Source: Cladochytrium replicatum (taxonomy: Eukaryota; Chytridiomycota; Chytridiomycetes; Cladochytriales; Cladochytriaceae). Taken from it: a stretch of 64,000 nucleotides of DNA. Numbering within the stretch: the first letter of the stretch is position 1; each line of letters starts with the position of its first letter. Made by a program: the position numbers and the translations under genes. Positions 46,425 through 60,400 of this stretch are shown here, in pieces. Where the stretch lies: contig JAHLKD010000141.1 of the NCBI GenBank assembly GCA_025526935.1, positions 26,095-90,094 on the forward strand, given 5' to 3'. The notes beneath the pieces were generated by a model, which was not told the origin of the DNA, did not search any database, and worked only from the letters and a program-made list of their open reading frames with translations.

Positions 46425-49400
46425 TCAGTGACCACGGAAGCTTGATTGCCCACGATGATCGCCTCTCTGTCCATTGTATGTCTGAGTCTCACTATACTGG
46501 CCGCGTCCACGCCCACCACGTCCATATGCTTGACCAGCCCCTCGTCCACGCCCTCGACTATGCTGACTCACTTCGCGATCTCCAGTGCTTTCCGCTGGAC
46601 CAGTGGTCCCTCCTTCACCGCGTTGTTCGTGTTTTTCTGGATTTCCACCGTCTGCGTATCCGCGAGAGTTTGGCCTCGCTACTCGCCTACTTTCGTCATT
46701 TTGGGGGCTTTCAGAACTTCCCTCACGATACCCACCACCAAAGTTCACCCGACCTGCACCATCGTTTCCACGACCTCGCCCACCACCACGGCCTCGGAGC
46801 CCAGAGTGAGAGCCACGTCCAAAGTTCACAATCGCCGACTCACGCCCGCTCACTAGTTGCGCGAGCTCATTGCCGACAAACTTCCCAGCTGCCTGTGGTG
46901 TTGGAGGGGTGGCAGAACCTCTCTGCTGTCCACCAGTGTTGAGCATAGCAAGCAACTGCATTGCGACATTCTTGCTCTGCTCAGGTTCGTCTACATCCTC
47001 GTCCTCTTCTCCCGTGGTTTGTCCGCCACCACTCAAGTCTACTCTGTCGACCTGATGGTCGCTGGTTGGCAACATCGGCTGCTGGGCCGGAACTGGCCTG
47101 TTAAAGTGCTCTTGCTGAAGAATATTCCGAACGAATGGAGCATCTTGTGGTGGTATCTGAGGTCCTTGATCATGCATGGGCCGTCCAACTAGAGTGTTAA
47201 TATCAATATGCACAAGTCCATCGTTGTGAGGAGCCATTCCGCCTATCATATGCATCGGAAGTAGGCCCCCTTGCATTGGTCCGTTGTGCATCATTGTGGT
47301 CTGCATTTGCGGGTGGACGGGGGGAGCCATCATCGAATATTGAACGGGAGGCATCATGTAACCAGGGCCATGCTGCATAGGTAATTGCTGTACGTATCCC
47401 ATTTGACTGTATTGCGGCGGAGGAGGCTGTTGGAATGGCCCAGAGTTGCCGTACTGCTGGATTGGGAAGCTTGACGGAGGAGCTTGTTGCAGGTGTGGTG
47501 CATCCGATATGTGCAAGAATTGCTTCAGTTGGGCAGTCAACGAACCGTTAGGGTCAGTTTGCTGCACTGTTTGCGCCATCTGGTCGTTCGAAACCGGGAA
47601 GGTAGGCACCGAAAGTCGTTTGTTCACTCCATCGTCCTGAGTGGTGTGATCATTCTGATGCCATCCCGTTCGTGACTGACCTGCCGACGCTGAAAATAAG
47701 TGTTGCTCCTGCTGACTCTGAGGTCGGTTTTGGTGGTGTTCCTGCTGGCTCTGAGGTCGGTTTTGGTGGTGTTCCTGCTGGCTCTGAGGTCGGTTTTGGT
47801 GGTGTTCCTGCTGGCTCTGAGGGCGATTCTGCACTTTTGGTGCTTGCTTGTTTTGTTGTTGTGACAATTGTGTTCGATCTTCATTTTGTACGCTCTGTGC
47901 ACTTGGTCGAACCGCTTCCTCCTGCCGAGTACTTTCCCGGTTCAACACCTTCCCGGTCCTGGGATCCTTCATCACAATCTTACTGGTCTCCCTACCACTT
48001 TCCTTCTTTTGGTTTCCGGAACCCCGCTCTGATCCCTCGGTAAGAGAAACCTTTAACGAACTTGAAGGGCCACCTGATCCGCCTGAAAGTGGGCGATGTG
48101 CAATTTTGGGACCACCGGTCTTGTTATTCGCCCAAGCATTTGGAGTACTTGCACCGCTAGATCGAGACCCTGACTGAGAGGACAGCGCATTTCCGGAGCC
48201 CGATGTTCCTTGCTGATTTGCAGTTCGTGTCATCGAATAGGATTTGCTCGGCCCACGCGCACTAGGAAGCGTTGGCTCGAAAGCTTCAGGTTGGACTCCT
48301 TCCATAGGTGGCTGCTTGTTCGTTAGGTTCAACAGTGCGGTTTTCGTCAGATTCATTCCCCGGAACTCAGTGCATCTTCAACAAATCAAGTTAAACAGGG
48401 GAAACATCAACTGAGAGAAATACTACCTTCCGTCAAGACTATTTCCGGCTAAAAATGTTTCATCAAAAATGACATCCAGAATGTGCCCATCGATGGCAAC
48501 GATCGTTCCTTTAGCACCGAGGGGTACGCTACCAACGTCCGTTACGTGAATCACACGGTCTCCAAGGTCGAAAGTTTGATGTGATAAGCGATGTCTTGCG
48601 TGGGCAGGTTTCAAGACGGCCTATGTTCCGGTTAAACTTTGCGAACTATATAGAGCTTTACATTCAACCAACCCGTCGAGGAACATTTGCCACAACCTTG
48701 TGTTCGACGGCATGAGGGGAAGTCAAGATGTTGTCCATTGCTGCCTCGATTTGAAACACATATTCCTGTTCAAAAAACAGGGACATACGTTCAGTAAACC
48801 AAAAATAGCCAAACGCATCGAATATTACCTTGGTGAGGCCCTTCGACTCTATCCCAACCTTTTCAAAATCTTTGACACTAGCGGCCTTTAAAAATTCTTT
48901 CATTTCATTGATCTTCTCATTCACCGTTTCTTCAGGGAAGAAATCGAGGTCTTCGTAGAAATCGCCCTTCTCGCGTCGTTCCAGTCCAGCGAAGAACTCT
49001 GGGAAGCGATTCTACTCAAAACCGATCAGGTTTAAGGTCTCTCAGTTTGCAACTCTTTGCATACCCTGTACCGTTCAATGAGCTGCACCGCCTTTGCGCT
49101 GTACTCCCATCCTGCGTCTGTCTTTCGTGTGTACCCCAACACCTTCTTCTTCTTCGAATCGAATTTCAGGTTCAGCCCCAAATTAAACCTCTGATCCATC
49201 TTCCGGCTGACAACGTGTAGCGATGAAGTAACCTTGGATAGCACCAGCCTGTTCATTCTCAAAGCGCTGGCAACGCGGAACGACGGAAGGTAGTGCTCTG
49301 ACGATTCAGCTTTTCGGGCAATGTCGCGGGTAATTGTTGATTCGCCTGCTTTCGACTTATCCTTTGCTCGCTGGAAATCAAAAAGAGAGAGTCAGCTTCT

Positions 49401-52400
49401 CAAGCATCCTAAAATGAAGATTACGCACCGGAATGCGGATGCTCAGGGTTTTTCCACGGTGACCTGTAATTTCAGCCTTCACACCATAGTTGTCTGGATC
49501 CGCCAAGAAGAAAACGGTGGATCCAACAGGGAACTCTAATTCGATTGGCGGAGGAGGTTTCGGCTCATGTCGCGGATCTTCATACTCCACACTCTCAACA
49601 ATCGTCTGCAACGCAATGTCCACCTCCTCGGTCTTTCCCCCGAAATCTTTGACGAGAGAACCATCTTCCTCCAGCTTCATGCCTACCAATGTTTTGGGTT
49701 AACTAATTTTGAATTTGCTCGCCATCACGGGCTTACCTTTAAGTGGACGAACATGTACTACGACATCAATCTGGCCTACTAATGTACCAAATCGCTTGCT
49801 GTACAGTGATTCGATCCGCTCCGAGCTCTTAGCAAACCTGTTCACGCCGTCCAGCGAATGGGCTGTTTTCACAACGCCTCCTTTCTGCCCACCGATATTA
49901 CTCCTGATATCAAATCGGTACCGATCGTCTGAGAGCCCGACGATTTGGGCCTCGGTAAGGAAGGGCCAGTGGATGTACATAGTCTTTCCCAGGATGTCTG
50001 CCGCAAGCTTATCAACATGAACGCGTGGTGCTCCACTGTCTTCTCCGATAAGAAACGATTGGGAGTCGGATTTCGATAGTTGTTGCGGCCCTTCAACAAT
50101 GTACGAATCCCACTTGGATTGAAGTGTTATCACCATGCTCTCGTTTCTGAACAGCGGAATGAACGAGTGTGGCAATGAGTGTTTACAATTGTACTCACGC
50201 GCTCTCCTGGTTGAATATATTGACTGCATGGAATCCAAGACTTGCAGTGTGAGGGATTGTGTTAAGTGTAGGAAATCCGGCCATAGCATGCACGCCCAAT
50301 CGCGCGTTCGGAAGCAAGCCTTTTACTAGGCCATCGTTGCCCAGAACTGGAAGATGGAAAATCTCCATACGGCACATGTTGTTGGTAATTTCTGAGTGAG
50401 AAAACGTTCAATTGGCAGAACTTTCGCATTTAAATAAATACTCTACCTGGAAATATGTTTGGCAGGGATGATTTGTAAGGCTTTTCTTCCTTCGGATCGT
50501 AAATGAAAACGTAGCTGTTCCCAAACGAATTACGTTTCTTTTCGGATGCTGTCAATTGATTCTCACGAGCTGAAAACGATCAAATCAGAAGAGTAAGGTA
50601 GAAAAATTCATAGAACGCACCAGCAAGAGCTTTCAATAATCTTTTCTCGTCAATGAACGGAATCTTTACAACAGCTTCCCAGTCGGCCTTCTTTCCGTTC
50701 ATGTCCAAATCGAAATCGACTGGGTAGAAGTCGTAGATCGGGGAATTTGGATCAGTCATCAGCTCCTGAAAAAGTATTGAAAGTCGGTAAATGAGTCATT
50801 CAAAGATTCCGCAAAGCACAAACCCTGTATGCCTCAGGAATGAGCTTGCCGCTTGCTGCTGGAAGGACGCCCATCAACTGCTGGAACGGGAGGAACGGTG
50901 TCCCGAGCTTGAAATGAAACCTGAAGCGCTGCAGATTTACAAGATCTTAAGTGAGAATGAGTGATCATCAAATTGCTGTCGAAAGTGATGGAATAATACC
51001 GGTAATGTTCGGAGCGTAGTGATACGGGAAGAACCATTCCCAGGAAGCTACCCCATTATAATAATAGTAGAGGACCCACTGAAGTCCTTCAATGTACTTG
51101 AAAATAAATTCGGCGAGTTGTTCCGGATTATCGTAGCTAATCTCCAGCTTTTCCTGCAAGAAACTCCTCGTAAGCTCAAAGCAGCCAGTTAAAATTTGAA
51201 CGATCGCCACCTTATAGTATAGTCGCTTCCACTCGTTAAAGTCATCTTCCCGTTTCTTCTTCTCGAGTCTCTCCCCTTCCCTTGCCAGAGCCTCATCATC
51301 GACAACCTGGACTTCGTCCAGCCTCTTAAGAACCCTCAATCGTGCACCCAAGCTTTCTTCGTCACTTTCGTCATCGTCTTCCTCCAATTCCAAATAAAGC
51401 GACTTCGCAGGCTTTCTGGTCAACAACCGCGGTCCAGCTCCATCCTCTTCACCCTCCACGTCATCATCAAAATCCTCTTCATCGTAATCAGACGAAGAAG
51501 AGTCCTCCGGTTGATGAAGGAAACCGGACTTGATATTAAGCTGCGTCGCAACATCGGCAACAAACGCACGGTCGCGCGCGTTCAACGTTGAAGGGAAAAC
51601 AAGCCGTCGCGACGAAGGTCTGTTCTCAACAAACGATTTAATAACGCTCACCATCTCTTTCTGATTTGGACTTATTGCTAAAAGTGGAAATTAGACTCAG
51701 TATGTCACGAAGCTGTCGAAAACTTACTCTTTTTTCCATTTTTCTTTGCTTGTTCGTTCGCTACCCCGCCATTCTTTCCATAGCGGGGCCCCCCTTTACC
51801 ACGGAACCATCCCTCGTCGCCCTGCTCCTGCGCGAACGTGTCGCGCTCAAACTCGCCAAGCTCCCTCAACATAGCCTCGCATCTGCCAAGGTCTAGCTCT
51901 CCACCATTGTTCAAATAACCCCCAACTTCGGGAAGAATTCTCTTGTACACCTTGAACATCAAAGTAAGTGCCCCTTCATTGACGTGCAGTCTCGGTAGAT
52001 TAGGAAGGAAATCGTTTCCGATGAAAAAGCTCATCAGGATGAAATCGTCGATGATGCGTTCAAGGTCGTATTCAAAGGTGAGGGTCTCGCGTAAGCTCTG
52101 GAATTCCAGGTCGAGATACTCGCGAAGAAGTGAGAGGTGAAGGAGATAAAAATTCTGTGTCTCTGGATTCGATGTGCTTCCCGATTTCTTCGTTCGACCG
52201 AACTTGACTTCCTCACGAAGAAGAGCAAAATGGGGCTCGTGAGATAACAGACCGAGCATGATCAGATCCGCATCGAGACCGTAAAGACAGTGGCGGACAT
52301 TGGAGTCGTAGCCTGGCTGCGATCGCGCGAGACGGAGGTATTCCATGATCTTGTGCTCACCCTCACCAGGGACTTCGTGACCCGAGAGCACAACCTGGAC

Positions 52401-52990
52401 TCCTTGCCATGAAGCGTCCTCAGTCTGCTTCTTGTGCGCAAAATACTTGAGCTGGTCCGACAGCTTGACCATGAATTCAGTTCCTGATGAAAATCAATAA
52501 TCGATGAAAGTGTTATTTCAATTTCTATTACCCGGGGTGATGCAGTTACTGTCGAAAGGATCATCTTTGGGCAGTACTTCACCCTTTGCAATCGCCTTTT
52601 TACGAGCATCTTCCCTATCCTTTGCAGTCCGAAATCGACGAGCACGTTGTTGATTCATTTTTGCCCTGGGGGCAACACCATCAACCGCCATGAAGAAAAG
52701 CTTTTTTGGTTTCACTTTTGCGAAGAGCTGGTCGATATAATTGAAAATTCCGAGAAAGATCTGCTCTTCGGACATGCGAAAGTGCACGTTGTCGTCGTTT
52801 GGATGCGAGCATGAATGGATGATGCCGTTCATGTCGAGGTACAGGTTGTCTTTGGTACCATTTGGTAAGCCAGCAATTCCAATACTCTCTTTGTACACAT
52901 ACCGAATTCCGGGATGTGAGTTTCACTGATGAGCTGCGAGCATAGTGGGTATCTCTCGCTCATCCACCTGAAAAACTTTGGGATGCCCAT
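46425..52990 (-). CDS. XRN1: 5'-3' exoribonuclease XRN1
   Basis: Cytoplasmic exonuclease degrading decapped mRNA. It starts [20 protein letters not shown], the XRN1 N-terminus. Catalytic-domain blocks are [77 protein letters not shown] and [19 protein letters not shown], which include the acidic metal-binding residues. An acidic insert near 51.4 kb follows, then [20 protein letters not shown]. Later exons hold the PAZ/KOW-like and SH3-like parts ([20 protein letters not shown], then [18 protein letters not shown] after a phase-2 intron). The last exon is a ~640-residue disordered tail with Gln-rich repeats, Pro/Met-rich pieces and an RGG-rich end ([13 protein letters not shown]). Size is roughly 1,900 aa by my estimate, with many short introns. 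Confidence 0.95.
47702..47830 (-). repeat. 33-bp tandem repeat in XRN1 tail
   Basis: About four units of a 33-bp sequence encode repeats of [11 protein letters not shown] on the minus strand. The middle units are identical at the DNA level, so the array is young or homogenised and probably length-variable. Unit length is a multiple of three, so gain or loss keeps frame. Confidence 0.9.
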
Positions 52991-53653
52991 GTCGCTGGTA
53001 TTCTGCCTTGATTCGTAAGCCGTGAGCGATCTGAGTGGGGCTGGTAGTGGTGGGGCTTGCAGGGGCTGGAAGGCGTGGGAACCTCTTACATGAATTGCTT
53101 TAGGATGGACATTGGAAAACCAGGATCGCTGTACAATTGAAACCTATTGATCCAGATCACGAAAATTCAATATCATATCAATCTAATCGAAAAAACAGAT
53201 GACCAATGTAACAGCATCTGCAACTGATCATGCTAGATCTTCCCATCACTCCTTGTGACAAATTCTTGTATGCTCGTTCTGGCTCTTGCTCAATCTTCTG
53301 GATCTCATCCAAGAAAAAATGAGGGCGTTGGATTATGAAAGTTATAGGACTCTTTTGCTACAGTCACTTTAACAACCATACACATAACATACTACGACAT
53401 AACAGATAGACCGGAGACGTACAGGAGTTCTCAATGCGGGGTGCAGAGAGACCTGTTGTTAATAATTGTTAAGGCAATATCAATCATTTACTCAGAAAGA
53501 GTATTATGTATTTATGATGGTGGAAACGTGCAATTACGTGTCTTCTATGATGTTACCACATATTGTAATATAACTTGTATTACGTGTTACTTCAGCCCTA
53601 GAGTATTCTTTGTTCCCATTTAGGAACACAGAATCGATTGTCTGATTGAAGCA
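52991..53653. other. Intergenic, no gene seen
   Basis: About 660 bp between the XRN1 start and the first subtelomeric repeat. AT-rich with no supported frame; probably the XRN1 promoter. Confidence 0.5.
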
Positions 53654-54152
53654 CTAACAGTTGTTCCAAGCCGGAATGTTAATAACATTTGGACAGACTG
53701 TCCAACACGAATTTATTAAATGTCCAACTCGAACTTACTAGCCACGGAGAGACCGTCCAACATGAATTTATTAGCCACGGATTGACCGTCCAAAGCGTTT
53801 TTATATGGTACAGACGGACCTTCCAGATGCAATTTATTCTGCTTCAACTGTAATTCATGCTACCTCAATCTCTCTTGTAGGTGGATTTTTCACTAAGTCT
53901 TTTCATTTCATGGGCACAGTGACGCTACTGTAGGGCGAGATTCCTTTGATTTCGTGGGCTAGAGCATGCTACTGGAGTAGAGAACTGATTATTTGTATTT
54001 GTTTGTCCAAAATCTCCACCAACCATACACCTTGATAACAAGCTTCTCTGCCACGCCGGGGATATCCTTTTTAGGAAACTAGAGGGCAAGACCTGGCCAC
54101 AGGGTCTTCCTGCTATAGATAGTGGATCCCAACTCCCTCTCCGTCCATACCA
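53654..54152 (+). repeat. Left direct repeat flanking the helicase element
   Basis: About 500 bp matching 60947-61458 in the same orientation, from ctaacagttgttccaagccg to the tccataccac edge. It contains about five ~33-bp subunits that end in aattta/tttta. In this copy the subunit core has changed from cggacggaccgtccg to forms like tggacagactgtcca, mostly C-to-T and G-to-A changes at former CpG sites. The right part includes a conserved stretch around cagggtcttcctgctatag. Confidence 0.88.
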
Positions 54153-54441
54153 CCGGTTCCACCGCTGCTATTAGTGCAACTTCCACTCTCGTCAAAGCTA
54201 GTCAACAATCTGAAGTATGCTCTCACACAGTACAGTATACATTAGGTGCTCATGGTCCTATGCAATCTAGCAGCAGTGATGTTTCTGCAATGGACTGCAA
54301 TGAGTTTGTTCAACCAGGTATCACTGAAACCACTCCTAAATCTGACCCTGGTGAGCATAGCACTACATGTGAACATACCCAATCTCGACCTTTCTCAACT
54401 AAAGGGCTCATGTTTTTTGAGTAGCTGGGCCAATCTCGATC

Positions 54442-57400
54442 ATGTCCATGTTAGACCAGCTGAGCAACCGCATCAAGGAACCCAGGATGGAGTGGATCAC
54501 CAGGGAAGATGGCATGCTCGTGTGCACGCTTTGCACTGGCAAGGACCACAGGGAATACAAGGAGAGAGATGCTTTGAGGAAGCATTGTCGAGCTTCCCAT
54601 CCCGCCAAGGAAGGGTTGGGCACCAATCCTAGAGTTCATACCGAGGAGTTCCTACACGACGCGTTCGAGGTTGCGGGCCTCCCGGCTGCTGGCCAAGAAG
54701 GGGTTAACATGGTTCTTTGCATTCTGCAAGGCACTGTCAAGAGAGATAAGAACAGCCTCAACAATGACAGTTACGAAGAGGACCTCGCCAACGTACGTGT
54801 AGCACCCCTTCACAATGAGAACCCTGTGAACAACCCTCTGACTCAGAGCGCCATAGCTACAGGAAACCTTAGGCGTACGCTTCCTTCATCAGGACTGCTA
54901 AAAGCATCTCACCTCTATCATTTCCTATCCTCCAGGCATAGCCTTGGATTTCTTCATAGCAGAAGAGTTTGGTGTGCTGGTTTGTATCAGCTGTGGCATT
55001 CTTGTGGACGCGTCTTCATGCGGGGCCCATGTCCAAAAGTACCACAGTCAGGTCGACAGGAGCACCCGCCTGATTGCTTCAAGAGCACTTTTGAATCTAA
55101 ACGTGGTTAACCAGCTTACACCGCTGGGGAACAACAAGGTCCTTCTGGAGCGTATAGACAGAGACAACAACAAGCTTGCCTCATTTACCCCAATCCCAGG
55201 AGTCTGTGTACAGGATGGTTTTCAGTGCCGATGCTGCAGCTATGTGTGTGGCACCTTATCTACCTTTCAAAAGCATTGTTGCAAGTCCAATCCGGCAGCA
55301 AGAGGTACCTCTCCAAAGCAGGTCAAAGTCCAGAGTATTGTCATGCCGTACTTTGGACTTCACGGTTACTGGGTCGTGCAAATGGCTCCTCTGGGACCCT
55401 ATTCCCCTGATCCATCCTTGCAGCTCACTGAAATGCAGAAGGCAAGCCTGCAGATGCTGCTTGCTGACGCATTCACCTCTGTCCCTGCCTTGAACCTATC
55501 TGAAGAGCTTCCTCCCTGGATTCTTGGTTGCCACTTTCACCATGTGGATGTTAGGCACCGGAGCGGCCAAAAGATCAACGAGCGCATCACGTGGAAAGAT
55601 GTTGTCGGGGAACAAAACCAGGACATTGGCCTGGGGTTCAACCGCAAGGAGCTGGGGAAGACTATGGTTGCCTACCACAAGGCACTGCAATCACGGATCA
55701 TGCGAATGCCCTTCATGGTCAGGCAGGAAATCATGAAGCCCAGGTTTGATCAAGAGCACCAAGTCAACAAGAAGCAGAAATTCCGACAGCTTCGGGACGC
55801 AACACTGTCACGCTATGCACAGACATGGACCTGTGTTCTGTGGCTGACAATCTTGGTGTGGAAGCGCATTATAGAGACACCCTTTGTGCAGATCAGCAGC
55901 TCATTGGGAGCATCTTTGGAGCAGTTTGCAAGAATGTTGAAGCAGAAGGTTGGAAACTCTGGACCTGAAGAACCAACAGGAATACCACTGTTTGATCCAG
56001 TAGGGGATCAGGGGCTAGACGTGGCACAGCTGCTGTCTGGCAACACCAATCATGAGGACGAGGTGGACTCTGAAGAAAGCTCCAGTGAGTCAGGTGACGA
56101 GGATCAGGAAAGTCCGGTGGGGCCAACACATCTTCTCCCTGTTGGATCTGCGGCAGAGACAGAAGAAGAACTTTTTGCAGCTCTGCTTGCTGTTACAGAG
56201 TCTCTCTTCCAAGCAGAAACTGTCATATCAACCATCCCCGAAAAGGTGTTCAACAATCCCCTTTTCACCTGGTGGGTGATTGATTCGAGAGATGTGCTGG
56301 GGGCCTGGAGACCTGCCAACAGCGTGTCCAGAACCGGAGCTGCATTACTCAGATGGGCGTATGTCACAGGTCTGCACCGGTTTTGGCAGGATTGCAAAGT
56401 AACTGGAAGTGTGGAGCCAGAACGTTTAATGCAGATTGGACACTTTACCTCTCGCTTCAATAGGCACACAATGTCAGGGAGGATCGGGGTAACGTTAGCT
56501 TGGATCAAAAAGGTTGCCAGCCAGACAATTGCCACCAATCGCATGCAGTTTGACTCCCAGGCATGTGCGTACCTGCTGGCGAAGGATACATACTTCAATA
56601 TGACCACCATAGGGCATGCTTACAGTACCTTAATCAGGGACCTCAGTCTACTCATGAAGAAGATCGCTTATCCTCTCCAGCCAGATCAAGAGACATGGTT
56701 AACTCTATCGTGGCTCATAGAAAATGCTCCCGATGTTACATGTGAGACAGCGTCAGACTATGAGTGGGCGCAACACACAACTCTCTCCAGTACGCACCTG
56801 CAGCCAGCTTTGGGAGGCATATTGGCATCCTGGGTTAGAAATATTGGGCCAGTGACGGATCACCATGATCTCTGGCAGCAGCATGGACAGCTGCTGGAAT
56901 GGAACAAGAAGATTGCAGCAGCGGTTCTGCTTGGATGTGGAGCCCCGCCTCGTCTCACGGACCTAGTTGCTCAGAATGCAGTCAATTCTTCTGCAGTTCC
57001 TCGCTCTGTTTATCATAAGAATGATCGTCTGGTGCTGGTGAGCTACCGGTGCAAGACAGAACAGATAAAGGAGGAGCGGACAGTGGTTCCGCGCTTTGTT
57101 CCAAGGTCACTGGAGAGGCTGCTCATCTTCCACCTCTTTATAGTGCGGAGGTTGCTGTTCAGTACATTCAAGTGGGTGCAGAAAAAGACATTCCCCGAAG
57201 AATGTAGGCGATCCTTGTTCCTGGGAAAGAACGGGACATTGGAATGTTCAGATTTGTCTACTACCCTCACAGAGACTTTCCAGAGCATTCTTGGGGTGCG
57301 CGTGACATATGCCGAGTACCGTAGATTTGCGAGCAACTTTTCCCAGATTGACTCCCGACTAATGCCTGCACAAGTAAGCACGTTGCTAAGGAAAGGGGAC

Positions 57401-60400
57401 ATGGCGAACCTTGGAGAGGGCCATTCGTCACACACAGCAGAGGCAATCTACAACCGAACAGGTTCAAGCATCCCTCAGCTTCTGGATGTAGTTGCAGCGG
57501 AGCGGCTGAGGATATGTGAGCACTGGTTCCAACGTTGCGGGATAGCAGATCAGGAACACGAGCAACTGGTCCCAGCAGTGACATCTCCAGAGGCAGTTCT
57601 CCGATCAGGGGACAGGTCCAATGTATCTGAGACAGTAAGAGATACGGCAACGGTATCAGAGATGGAGACTGTGTTGGGGACCCTGACTGTGTCGGAGGTG
57701 TTGGAGACGGTGAATGTCCATGCCACATTCCGTGAAGATTTCCTAGCGAGTGGGGAGGATGCAGCAAGGGCAAATACTGTTCTGCAAGCCACGGAGCTAC
57801 TTCGTACTTTCACTGGAAACCGATATGCACACTTCAGATCAGATTCCATCAGAGAGGCCATCTGCAAGAGTGAAAAACATACTCTACTGGTGTCACCAAC
57901 TGGGTCTGGAAAGACCGTGGTACCGGCCATCCTGGCAGCGTTGAACACAGCAGTTCTGCATGTGCTGATATCTCCCCTACGAGCTGTTGCAGCGGAGATC
58001 AGAAAGCGACTGGAAGAGCTGCGGATTCCTTGTTACCTGTGGAGTGAAGTGAAAGCCCACAAGAACAAGCTGAACGCAATAGCTGGTCATCCGGGGCTAC
58101 TGCTATGTCAAGTAGAGCAACTTGACAATCCCGGCCTGCTTTCCACAGAATTGGTCCAAATATGGGAGAACGGGAGGCTGGGGACAGTGATACTGGACGA
58201 ATGTCATATTCTCCTCACCCAACGTCACTTCCGTGAGGCCATGACCAACGTCAGGGAATTTGTACACAAGTCAAAGTGTGCTAGTCGACCACTCGGAAGT
58301 TGTCGCTTTTTGTATATGACAGCCACCATGCCTGTAGTTCTCCAGTCCGCATTCGAGCAACAGGTTGGCCTGGGCCGTGGAGAGCTGAGCGTTTGCAGGT
58401 CTCCGACCGACCGTCCCGAGTTGGCATATTTTGTTAAGAGTTGGCCATTAGCGGAAGTGTGCGAGTATGTACGGGCCACATGCCAGCGCACCATCATATA
58501 TATTGCCAACGAAGAACAACAGGCTCAGATCAAGAGTTTGCTTCTGGGAGGACCCAGCGCCAAAGAAGCAGTTCCGACAAACATGCACCCGTGCTGTCAT
58601 CATGGATCGAAAATGTCAGAACTGGACAGAAATGTGGATCTGTGTCGATGGCTAGGCTGGGAAGGCCTAGATCAGGGGCGAGACCCTATTGCTGCAATGG
58701 CGGACATGTCAAGGGTGATGATAGCAACCAGTGGTTTGGGTGCAGCTCTGAATGTGGACGACGTTGGCCTTGTAGTTGTTGTCAGTTGCTCTGGGATGAT
58801 GGAGCTCAGTCAGATGGGGGGGAGGGCTGCAAGAATGGTTCAGTTGGCATTGAGATCCTCATTCGGAATGAGGGGTTTATGCATGTACGCACCGAAGAAG
58901 AACTATCTCCCGACCGAGCTGCACTACTGGAGTACATGCAAACCAGTTCATGCTTGCGCAGAGCAAAGATCACATTCTTGGACGGAAACCCCAATGCACC
59001 CGAGTGTCGCAATTCCTGTGCGAAGCTGTGCGGAAACTGTGGCGGACAGTCCAACCTTTACCTAAAATTGGGGCAGCAACAGGAGACTCCACCTGGTCAG
59101 CAATACAGCGGTACCCTCTTTAGCAGCACATCCTCCACAACCACCTCTACGCAATCGGACGTATTGCGCGTTCCAGAAACTCCGAGGATCATCAGGACAC
59201 AAACTCCAAACTACTGGGACTCACCTACTCCACTATATGGGCCTCCTGGTGCAACGCAGCCTTTAGGGACTTATCACGAAAGACCCTTCCTGATCAAACC
59301 CATACCTAATAGGGGGCACATATCTCCAGGTAAGTGTTAGTTGAAAAGACAATAAGTTAACCACTAAGGGTTATTGGCAAAATTTGCACTCAGACTCATT
59401 CTCGGGCCATCATTTTGGCAAACAACGGTCATCTTCCAGCTCATACACCTTGAAGAACCAGAAGGATTATGAAGAGAGTCCATCTTCTAGCTCATACACC
59501 ATGAAGAACCAGATGGATTATGAAGAGAATCCATCTGGTCTGTCTCTGAAAAGGCCAAAGGTTTGGATCCCCGTTTTGACATGTATGTTATACTTCGCCT
59601 GATCATCTTTCAAGTAGTTGCTTCAGCACTCCTCTGTTAAGTCAGATTGGTCTTGGTCACACCCGGAGGATGGTTCAGTTCAGTGGCTTCCAGCGGATGT
59701 TGGGAGCACCCAGTCAAAGTGGAGGACCTTTACTACAGAACACAAACCTAATGATTTCCAGGTAGATATGGGTTTGTCACTGTCACAGCAAAATCCACAC
59801 CCTAAGGTCTTTCGGCCATCTGCAAACCCATTACCTGCTGTCTCCACAGCTTCAGTCATCCCACACCTTAAGAGAGACTTCACAGCTCTATACCATAGCA
59901 TCTTCAACCGTAGTAGGTATATTGTGTGTGAGACTTTCCAAGGTTTCCCCTGTGGTTGCCAGAATGCGGTGCAGACTGTTGCAAGTTCCTCAGCAACACG
60001 GCGTGACCATCGTTGCTGGGTCTGCGGAGAACCGGGACATCGTCGGTCTGACTGTGCTGCAAAGAAGGCGTTAGACAACTTCGCAAAATTCCGACCTAAC
60101 CAGTTATGCATCTACTGTCTCCTGCGGCGGACACAACAGCATCATTCCTCAAACGAACCGTTCTGCACCACGGACAATAAACGAGCCACTCTTCATTGCT
60201 ATTGTCGTCTCCACTACGAAAGCGCCAAGAGTAATGACGTTTTGTCCTGGCTGAAGCGGAGATATAGGAGTCAAGAGGTAGTAGATGCTTTGAGGCAGTT
60301 AGACAGTTGGGTTGAGTGGGGTATCCAGACCTACAGTATTCACGATTTTAGCAACAAGTGCAACATAGCTGGTGGAATATATGTCGGGCACTTGTTCTGG

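Noticed and set aside
47702-47830. CRISPR-like look of regularly spaced repeats
   Set aside because: Direct head-to-tail coding repeat with no spacers, inside an XRN1 exon of a eukaryote.
53441-53623. 60-aa open frame in the XRN1 upstream region
   Set aside because: AT-rich sequence with hydrophobic/Tyr-rich composition by chance; nothing else supports it.
54122-54424. 100-aa open frame before the helicase gene
   Set aside because: It opens at GTG inside the direct repeat and has no ATG that fits. It could be an upstream exon, but I cannot show a join.
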